The notes under the pieces: generated by a model
Seen by the model: the letters and a program-made list of their open reading frames with translations, nothing else
The model's database searches: none
What the model was told of the DNA's origin: nothing
Shown here: piece after piece, positions 56,026 through 64,000 of the stretch
How the letters are laid out: each line of letters opens with the position of its first letter
Position numbering within the stretch: position 1 is the first letter of the stretch
Source of the DNA: Ichthyophis bannanicus
Taxonomy: Eukaryota > Chordata > Amphibia > Gymnophiona > Ichthyophiidae
Length of the DNA stretch: 64,000 nt
Assembly (NCBI GenBank): GCA_033557465.1
Contig: CM066051.1
Location: forward strand, 102,153,026-102,217,025
Direction of reading: 5' to 3'
Translations under genes and position numbers: made by a program

Positions 56026-58495
56026 CCCAAGAATGACTTTAAAATCTAAACTGTGTTGACAAATATCGTGTTTTTACTAAACTTTGAAATAAAAATTTGC
56101 TAGTTATTACCACAGTGTCGGATCTCATTTATTAGAATTTTATTTTCACACCATCGGGTGTTTGTCTTCACGTATTGCAATGGTGCGGTTTGCGTTTTCT
56201 ATTCTTACATACATACCTGTACAACATTTTTTGCACATTTCTTTGCTTTGCTTTGTGTCTAACCTCGCTCTTATATGCTCAATGTTTGTGCACATGTATG
56301 TGGCTGTTTTAAGTGCAGACAATTTTGCTACCATCACAGTGTGTTTTGTTGACATTACTCTATTCTTATGTGCTGCCTTGTTACAATTTTCTTTATTCTT
56401 ATTTGAATAACTACTAAACAATTAGTATAAAGAATTCATCCAAGAAACTTTTATCTCGATCGCACTCAATCTGAAACGTTCACCTCAAACTGCTAACCCA
56501 ATGTAGCAAAAAATCTGTACGTGATGGAGCAAATTGGTTACCAGATTTGGATTCAGCGCACCAAAAAACGTAAAAATCAATCGAAACATTAGAGGCAGTT
56601 TAAAAAAATTTTTTTTTAGTGTACCTGTGTAATCGTTGAAGCCATTCTAATTTACCTACAACTATTGAATTCTATTGGATTATGAAAAGCTAATTTGTAC
56701 AAGTTTCATGTGGGCAAAAAAATATGATTTATGCACTATGTCACTTTAACTGTATAAATCAGGTCGTTGATGTTACCTTGGGAGTATAGTTGGTCACTGT
56801 TGGCCACAGTTTTCCCTTGCTCTGAGACCTGTGTGTTAGATATATACGTGCATTGATATCAGTTTTAGCACCAATTTGAAGTGGATGAGGAAATTTTTTA
56901 AAACAAGACTAGTGATATATTTGGAGTGTATATTGTTGGATGTATCTAAACAAGGTAAAGCACAATTTCCTAATTTGTATGCTTGGCTGAAGAAACCTTC
57001 ATATAGTGCTGAACTGTGCAAACCTAACTTTGCTACCGACGTAGATAGTGAGTGGGGGAAGGGCGTAACCCTTGCCAATAACTATCCACCAGATGAAAAG
57101 CAAACACCGGCTGAATTGCTACTGAAGAAATTTCAGAAGTTCCTGGAGCAGAAGTCAGGGCAAAATAAAGAACCTGATACGGACAGTAATTCTGTTAGTT
57201 CAGAAGAATACATGCAGGTAGAAAGTTCTTTACCTACCCTGAATCCTGAGCCTTGTGCCATGGATTGCTCTTTCTGCTGTATTGAATAACAGTTTAAAGA
57301 AGCACATAAGTTTTATATGAAGAGAATATAAAACGTTGGCTTTTCTTGTTGTTTAATCGTGAGTTCCTGATTGTGTTCACCTGTTTCCAAGTCACGCTGT
57401 GAAGAGAACAGCTATTGATATAAAGCTGCAATATTTTCTAACAACCACATGAGGCAATGCTGAGTTAAGCTGCTGAAGTTTATAAATAGCTGAGTTAAAG
57501 CCAATTTGATTTCACTGCTTCCTGAGTTCCTGTTTTCCTCTGTTTATCCTAAAAGTTCCACTTTTTGCGTTTGTTGCTTTGAGCTTTTGATGCGCTGGAA
57601 ACTATCCCCCAAGACAAATAAATTTTCTTGCTTGCCTAACCACATCTGGTCACGACTACAATTCTTCCCTAAGGAATATACAAGAGCACTACAGTTCCCA
57701 AGATTCATTGGGAACCATGCCAGCTAATTCTTCAAGGGACAATATAAGGCCACGCCTGCCTGTAAGCTCTAGGGCGCAGGCAGGAGCGTCACATATGCCA
57801 ATAACCGACTAGGCTTATTACCCAGCTCAAAGAACTGCTGCTTTAGTCGGTCCTGAGTGTATCTAATCTCTATCAATTCTAGCTCTCCCAATTCTCGTCT
57901 CACTGCATTTAATTCCTGTATTGCCTTAGCCTCCAATTTCCCTTCCTTTTGAAGACACCCCATATCCCGTATCCTATTACGCAAAGTCTCTTTTTTCTCC
58001 TCTTTGACCTTTTCATATGCGAACCTATCAAAATCAGGTTCCCCCTCACTACAGCTTTCAGACATTCCCATAGGGTTCCCATTTTACAATCTTTCCTATC
58101 ATTTATCTCTAGGTATGACTTTATTGTCTTCAGGATTTGTTGAACTATTTCTTGGTTCGCCAGAAGAGATTCATTTAATGTCCACCCATTTCTCTTCCCC
58201 CCCCCCCCTGTCGCTGCCCAACTTCCCTCACATCCACTCTCAACTCCTCCATCCATGTATGTACCTCTGTTTTAAAGTGAGTAAGATCCTGCCGAATGGT
58301 AAACCATCCCTTCAATTCTCCTCTCAGCGTTCCAATTTCTCCCCCTTGGTCTTTTTCCGTGCTTTTCAATGTGTCTGGATCCTCCTCACTAGCAGTCGCC
58401 ATCTTATTTTTCCCGGTGGAGCTCGTCATCGCGTTCCTGTATGCAAATGACTTCAGGTCTGCAAACCCTTTCCACATCGCCATGCGGTCTCCCTA

Positions 58496-60810
58496 ACCCT
58501 TTCCAGGCCGAGCTCAAAACACTCGGGATCCAAAATTCTGACTAAATATTCCTATCAAATGGTATATAATACATGACCATAGCAGAAGGAAAATCACTAT
58601 TAGAACATATTGAATAAGACGGGTACAATTTTCCTGAAATATGCAAAAATTAACTTGGCTGCAGAATGTGGATTAAAAATTTAAAGTAGGCCTTCAAAAG
58701 ATTAATAAGGCTCTGCCTTATCAGTTTTTTCCTTGCTATTCTCTCTCTGGAGTGTTTATTTGCCACGGGTTTCTATGAAGCACTGAAGGAGCTCCGTTTT
58801 TATGCTGCTGCCATGCTCGATGACATCATTTCCTCCCTCAAGGACAGCCATTTTAACAACAGTAGCTGCTGCCATTTACTTTGCCCCCTCCTCCCCCCCC
58901 CCCCACACATCTGTGTAGTTCTGAAAATCCATGGATAGCAGAGTTCTATGCTGAGACTTTGCCTCTAGGGCAAGAACTCTAGGCTTTATGAATTCCTTGT
59001 CAGCCTAAGCCACAAGTCAGTTCTTTCACATTATCACAGGCTCTCATCTATTCCCATTTCCTCAGGTCTCAGTTCTGCTTGTTGGAGAGGAAGGTGGGGG
59101 TGAGGGGCATGGTTCAGAAGTCTCTATTCTGGATCACATAGCTCCAGGTCTTAAGGGAAGTCAGTCTGGACTTTGCAGATACTCCTGTTTCAAAGAAAAA
59201 AGCCCATGGCTGAAAACCAGGCTTGACTCCCTGTACCTTAGCGCATGCGCGGGAGTTCCTGTTCAATATCCTGTCATGATCCTCTGGTTTCATGCCCTTC
59301 TCTAGGCTGAATCCTGAACAGAGGAGCTGGGCTGGTGGGGTCGAGGACACTCAAGGCTTCTCTGTAATTATCCTCACCTCAGCTTCCTCCAATGATAAAG
59401 TGGCCAGTGAGCATGGGAAAGATGATGGTTTTAAGGCTTACCACCATTTTCTCTCAGCAACTGGAGCTTACTGGAATAATCAAAACTTCAACCAGCACAC
59501 AAGACATTAAAAACTTAGCCAATGCATCCCTTCCAACGGTAAAATGACAATTCGACTAATCTTTCCAAAGCTTCAAAGCAAAGCAGTCAGCCTAGGCAAG
59601 ACCGGAGGTGGCAGGAGAATCCTACCCTCTCCCTCCAGCTTCTGCGTCTTTGTGGCCTGACTCCAGATGGTTAACTCCCCTTTTAATCATGAACTGTGAC
59701 AGCGAGCAGAAACTGGAGAGCATGAGTTGTCAGTAAATAAAACAGATCAGTCCAAGGCTCTTGAGGACAAGATAGAGCCCCTACAGTAATGTGACTCTGC
59801 AGAGACTCTGTACTTATCCAGGGGCGGAGGGGAGAGATCGTGGGTTCTAAAGTCAAATTGATTTTTTCATTCTTTCAGAGGAATTTCTGGCAAAGATATG
59901 CAGAGAAAAACATATTTTCAAGAAGGAAACTTCATAAATTAAAATGTCTGCATGGGGAACTGCAGCGGAGGAGGGTCTTACATCTACACCCATGGATCCC
60001 TTCTATACCCTCCTAGCTTCTGAGAAAGGAGAGAGGGAGAGCAGTGGCTTGGTGAGCTCAAAGGAATTAAGTTCTGGCCTGTACTAATATTCCATAGTCA
60101 CATGGGCTCAGGTGTCGGCAGCATTACTTCGAGCCATTGAAACATTTAGGAAGCCAGGAGGAAGATGCGATGCCCTTTCAGGAAGTGAGTTGGACTGCAG
60201 AAGGCAGGATTTATAAAATTATGTAAAGTTGATATTTTTTTTTACAGCCTGATGGCAGGACGTGCGCCTTTGAATGAAAAAATGGACAGCTGAAGTAACT
60301 TTTCCTCTTTGCAATTTTTGATGTAGCCGGCTGATGAAGGAGAAATTGCAGTTTAAGCAGTTGGTTGTGCTGTGTAGGAGGCTTTAGGGACTCTTTTCCC
60401 CTCTTTTGTCATCACTTATTATTGTGGCAAAAATCCTTTTGATTGCAGAGTCCCTTTGGTTTGTGCAGAGTAAAAGTCTGACTCTGTAGAATGTACACAC
60501 TCAAGTCTGGCTGCAGTAATGGCAGCTATAACTTATCCATCCAAGGTTGAATGGTTCGTGGTTGGTGCATAGGAAAAGTAGGACAGAGAGTTATGAAAGG
60601 AAACGTTACGATAGATATCACAGTTTTGGCTAGGTGTCTGCTTCATTTGAATGTAATTATTTCTTTGCTGTTCTTTCCTTGTGCACTATGTTTCTTTGAA
60701 TTGTGATATATTATTCTTTCTTTATATTATGATGGATTTTATTTTCTATGATCTGTGGAAATATATTATTTTCAAATTGCAATAAAACAAATTGTTTTGT
60801 GGCTGACTGA
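58496..60810. other. No gene recognised
   Basis: About 2.3 kb of unique-looking intronic DNA. A poly-C run lies at about 58893-58906. No upstream calcium-channel exon (domain III S1-S3) could be found on the minus strand. Short open frames on both strands have no recognisable content. Purine-rich stretches occur at 60020-60060 but form no repeat. Confidence 0.4.
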
Positions 60811-61160
60811 ATACTGTCTTCAGTTTGCATCAATACGTTTTGAATCCCTGGATGGTGAAGAATGTGAGGAAGAGAGGTTTGGGAGACAGGGAGGAATCTC
60901 ATGTCAGTACATCTGACCAGGGTTGCAGCGCTAAAGCACTCGAGAAATCTCCAAATAAGCCACATTGCTGGGCCAGATGTACTGTGACGGCATTTCTGAC
61001 TTTGGATTCAATGACTTCCTCTTCCTCTCCAGCACCATAGAGTCTGAAAGATCAGACAGAATACAATCGCTACCTGGCCAGTTTGCTTACAAGTGGGTGA
61101 ACCAGGCAGGGGAAAGGCATCCAGGGCCAGTCTCTGTAAAGCATCCTACAGGGAGATCAT
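60811..61160. other. Unassigned sequence preceding L2 fragments
   Basis: Mixed-composition DNA. The plus-strand open frame from 60825 is short and unrecognised. A polypyrimidine run followed by CAG (61015-61031, TTCCTCTTCCTCTCCAG) resembles a splice acceptor, but on the plus strand, opposite to the channel gene, and I see no matching exon content. Confidence 0.3.
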
Positions 61161-62465
61161 AATACCATTGAACAGGCAGCACGGAAAATGGAACAACCAA
61201 CCAGACACTTTAAAGTTTACAATTACGATTACAATAAAAGATGAAGCCAGATACATTGGAGTAATTCTAGACAAGCAATTCATCCTACAACCGCATATCA
61301 ACAAGGTATCTAGAACGGCCTACTTCAAACTCGCAACACTCCGGAGACTAAAACCCCTCCTCAATAAAGAACATTTCCATACGTATGCCAAGCAATCATT
61401 ATACCTTTGCTGGACTACTGTAATATACTATTCCAAGGTCTGCCTAAACAAACCACCCGTCCCCTACAATTAGTCCAGAACACTGCTGCCCACATTATTA
61501 CAAGCACCTCAAGACAAGACCATATAACTCCAATACTACAAGATCTGCACTGGCTACCAATCTCCTCACGGGCAAAATATAAATCAGCACTCACCATCTT
61601 CAAAATTAAAAACAACATCTCAGCAGGAATACTACAAGAACTCATTGGATCCAAAACAAGCAAAAGACCAGACAGAAACAGTACCAAATACAATATACCA
61701 ACACCAACTATATTCACAAGAACAAACAAATCCACATCCATGAGAGCATTCTCTCTAGCTGCCCCTGCAATCTGGAATGCCCTCCCAGATAATCTAAAAT
61801 CAACAACAGATATAAAAGAATTCCGGAAGCTACTTAAAACCACCCTATTCATTGAACAATTCAATGAAGACCACCAATCAACTCTAACCACCCCACAAAA
61901 AGACATGTCCCTTTCAACTTAAGTGTTCATAACACTAAAAACCACCCTATTCATTGAACAACTCAATGATGAACACCAATAACCCTAATTACGGAAACCC
62001 CCTCTTCAGACCGGACCCAGGCATCAGACCCAGAAGACGAGGCACATCAGACACTATCATCATACCCAGTACCTTTGCTAAAACAAGAAAAGACACTTCA
62101 AGAAGAGCACTATCCCTGGCCACTTACGTGCGAAGGGACTTACTCCCTGCCAACCTGAAATTAACAAAAGACCTCAAAGATGTCCGGAAGATGCTAAAAA
62201 CGACACTCTTCACAGAACACTACAATATCATCACATGAACTGTCCAAACAAAATGTCTAAATGTAAAAAATGTAAATGTAAATGTACTTGTAAAAATGTA
62301 AATAGTTCATGTACATAGCTCACACTGTATATAGCTCAACACGCAATCAACCTCCTCACACCACTCACACACACAGACCTTGATTTTTCACTGCATGCCC
62401 ACACCCACACACTTGATTGGTTTGCTGTGTAATCCACTTTGATTTCAAGATAAAGAGGTATATAA
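61160..62465 (+). mobile_element. L2 LINE 3' fragment with duplicated C-terminus (copy B)
   Basis: The frames encode DEARYIGVILDKQFILQPHI, then VQNTAAHIITSTSRQDHITP and ILQDLHWLPISSRAKYKSAL, and the terminal SMRAFSLAAPAIWNALPDNL, EFRKLLKTTLFIEQ (stop 61922). After a repeat of AAAACCACCCTATTCATTG (61849 and 61940) a second, diverged C-terminal copy follows (62072-62238: TSRRALSLATYVRRDLLPAN, VRKMLKTTLFTEHYN). The tail at 62415-62465 (AATCCACTTTGATTTCAAGA, GAGGTATATAAATAC) is the L2 end. 5'-truncated and inactive. Confidence 0.78.
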
Positions 62466-62474
62466 ATACTTTTA

Positions 62475-64000
62475 AATATTTCCACTCACCCTCATCTCCG
62501 AAAGCACCAGCCATTCGAAGGAACAAATTATCCTAGGAGACTTCAACCTCCCATCACTCCATGAAAAACAAGCAGAAACCTTCCTCAACGCCATGACAGC
62601 AATGGACCTGACACAGATCATACAAGAACCAACACATGAAAAAGGAAACACACTTGACCTCATATTTCTAAACTCCCAAACCGCCTCCTCATACAGAAGA
62701 CCGACAATCTCACCAGTACCGTGGTCAGACCACTACATCATCAACATATCCCACACCTATCAACTCAAAAATAACAGAGCAAACGAACACCACACAAGGA
62801 GATTCAAAGCATTTAGCAAAGAAGACTTCCTAACGCAAACCCTGCCTAACCTACACACAAACTCCAACAACCTTGATGACCTGATCCACAACTGGAATAC
62901 CACAATCTCCTCAGCAGCCAGCACAACTAGAAACATACCAATACCAGACCCATCTCCTCAAAAGCCCGATGGTTTACCCCCAGCCTCCGAAAACTGAAAA
63001 CCAGACTTAGAAGAACCGAAAGGAAATGGAGAAAAACCAAGAGCGACAAAGACAAGGCAAAATACCTCCACGAACTCAATGCGTACTACTCAGAAACTGA
63101 CAACGCCAAAAAAACCTACCACACCAAAATCATCGCAACAGCCATAAACAAACCTCGAGAGCTCTTCCAAATTGTCAAAAAACTAACAAGGGCACCCAGT
63201 AACTCCGACCAGCTGCCAGATATCCCCCCTGATCTTCTAGCCCGACAATACAAACAGCTGCAGCAACCACAAAGCTCACATCACTATGCTGAAACAACCA
63301 AGACAAATTCATACCCCATCCTGAACAGAGACTGGAATACATTCGACACTACCTCGAAAGAAGAAATATCTTCCACCATCTCCTCCTTGAATACCACCAC
63401 CTCCCCGCTGGACCCCTGTCCTACCGACTGGATAAAGAAAACCAAAGAAGACCTGAGTGCACCATTAACCCACATCGTAAATGAATCCTTTACCCAAGGA
63501 CACATGCCAGACGCCCTTAAGACCACAATCATTCGACCAACCCTAAAAAAGCACAATCTAGATCCCCTAGACCCCACATCCTACAGACCAGTAGCAAGCC
63601 TCCCACTCACCGCAAAGATAATCGAGAAGATAGTCCAGCGTCAGCTTCAAGAACACCTGGACATCAACAACATACTGGACCCGCAGCAACACGGATTCCG
63701 ACCACTACATGGGGTCGAGACCCTCATGACCACACTGATGAGCACCCTCATCATAGGAACCCAAGAGAAACACTCCGTATACATCCTAATCTTCCTGGAT
63801 ATCAGCGGCCTTTGACACCATCTCCCATAACACCCTTATCCACAGACTCCAAACAATTGGGATCAAAGATACTGTACTCCAATGGTTCAGGTCCTATCTA
63901 ACCAACCGACAGCAACTGATCCGCACCAAAACCTCAACCTCACCCCCATTCCAACAACATCAAGGAGTACCTCAAGGATCCACATTATCAGCCATGCTTT
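62475..64000 (+). mobile_element. L2 LINE, endonuclease to RT, running off the window (copy C)
   Basis: It starts inside the endonuclease with ILGDFNLPSLHEKQ (GDFN box, about 62530), GNTLDLIFLN and VPWSDHYIINISHTY (SDH box, about 62720). It continues into the RT with LDPCPTDWIKKTKEDLSAPL, MPDALKTTIIRPTLKKHN, PTSYRPVASLPLTAKIIEKI and LDPQQHGFRPLHGVETLMTT. After a one-base shift at about 63805 it reads SAAFDTISHNTLIHRLQTIG and GVPQGSTLSAM at the window edge. Few breaks make it the best-preserved L2 here. The region 63000-63300 has shifted frames. Confidence 0.8.

Larger units (their letters stand above)
53351..56944 (+). mobile_element. DNA-transposon-like unit with long inverted repeats and unassigned transposase
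   Basis: Arms of about 320-340 bp (53388-53704 continuing 53793-53815, and about 56610-56947) are close reverse complements. A 14-bp direct repeat TCTAAACAAGGTAA lies outside (53337-53350 and 56945-56958). A 37-bp unpaired segment (53351-53387) lies between the left repeat and the left arm. A small palindromic insertion (53702-53792) interrupts the left arm. The body encodes one large protein (54297-56025) and ends with an AATAAA signal at about 56087. It is a recent insertion, since the arms are about 97% alike by eye. Confidence 0.7.
52699..57775 (+). mobile_element. Unclassified insertion in the old L1, itself split by a long-inverted-repeat transposon
   Basis: The L1 frame stops at 52698 and resumes at about 57790, so the whole interval is an insert. 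Its outer parts (52699-53350 and 56959-57775) carry a plus-strand frame. The left side has GEDGPSEEMDVEENPESRAN and SFPKRSSFINASKQG (two overlapping frames, 52718-53378); the right side has SKQGKAQFPNLYAWLKKPSY, SEWGKGVTLANNYPPDEKQT and a stop at 57289. I do not recognise the protein. I see no convincing terminal repeats at the outer ends, so the class (retrotransposon, transposon or retrocopy) is open. Confidence 0.45.
32041..58495 (-). mobile_element. Old L1-type LINE, fragmented host of the nested stack
   Basis: The minus-strand pieces, in 5' to 3' order, are as follows. ORF1 N-terminus lies at 58490-58210 (EKDQGGEIGTLRGELKGWFT). The EN-RT linker lies at 58200-57790 (WTLNESLLANQEIVQQILKT, ELELIEIRYTQDRLKQQFFE). 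The RT start is at 52700-52136 (SLPSHKAPGMDGFTNKFYKA), and the RT palm and thumb are at 51147-49874 (ILLTIDAEKAFDCVSWPFLF, KVSLFADDLLFML). The C-terminus is at 32972-32270 (CWRQCGVKGTYFHIWWNCKN). A poly-A tail is seen as a T-tract at 32040-32065. The insertions between these pieces are a hAT transposon, a CR1 and an unclassified unit. An internal deletion has removed the rest of ORF1 and the endonuclease at a C-tract near 58200. Confidence 0.8.

Noticed and set aside
58496..61160. Possible upstream exons of the calcium channel (domain III S1-S3)
   Set aside because: Minus-strand translation shows none of the expected helices. The pyrimidine-CAG at 61015-61031 is on the wrong strand.

Overview
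This window looks like vertebrate genomic DNA, most likely amphibian. The mix of young DIRS, CR1, L2, L1/Tx1-type, Penelope-like and hAT elements inside very large introns would fit a caecilian or another large-genome amphibian, but the species call is inference. There are no prokaryotic features. Only one host gene is recognisable: seven consecutive exons (26411-31398, minus strand) of a voltage-gated calcium channel alpha-1 subunit. They run from the domain III voltage sensor (S4) through the domain III pore to domain IV S3 and match CACNA1A (CaV2.1) best from remembered family sequence. The exons are in frame and have GT-AG boundaries. The flanking introns run off both edges of the window (more than 26 kb on the 3' side and more than 32 kb on the 5' side) and are filled with transposons.

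Left flank (1-26410, downstream intron): a CR1-like LINE fragment; a nearly complete DIRS-type tyrosine-recombinase retrotransposon on the minus strand (about 462-6924), carrying a hAT MITE and a foldback element; an ORF1-only L1-like element (about 6925-8916) split by a Penelope-like element with inverted repeats; two CR1 copies in opposite orientation; a second DIRS copy (about 11318-15744), itself carrying a hAT MITE and a CR1 fragment; a 2-kb satellite with a 45-bp unit; DIRS-end, SINE and foldback debris; a 111-bp tandem array; a full-span but decayed L2 LINE; and an old CR1 piece.

Right flank (31399-64000, upstream intron): a stack of nested insertions. An old minus-strand L1 (fragments between 32041 and 58495) was split by a hAT transposon (32973-49865, 8-bp target duplication). 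That hAT was later hit by two different full-length L1/Tx1-type LINEs (33361-40130 and 40445-47026, 15- and 17-bp target duplications) and a tRNA-derived SINE. The copy at 40445-47026 has an uninterrupted ORF1 and an uninterrupted EN-RT ORF2, so it is the youngest-looking element here. The same old L1 also carries a CR1 copy and an unclassified insert that contains a DNA-transposon-like unit with about 320-bp inverted repeats and a transposase-like protein I cannot assign to a superfamily. L2 fragments close the window.

The most interesting items are the intact L1/Tx1 copy whose ORF2 has no in-frame AUG before its endonuclease domain, two Penelope-type inverted-repeat elements sharing a decayed hammerhead-ribozyme-like motif, the half-L1 (ORF1-only) element, and the long-inverted-repeat transposon with an unassigned transposase-like protein.
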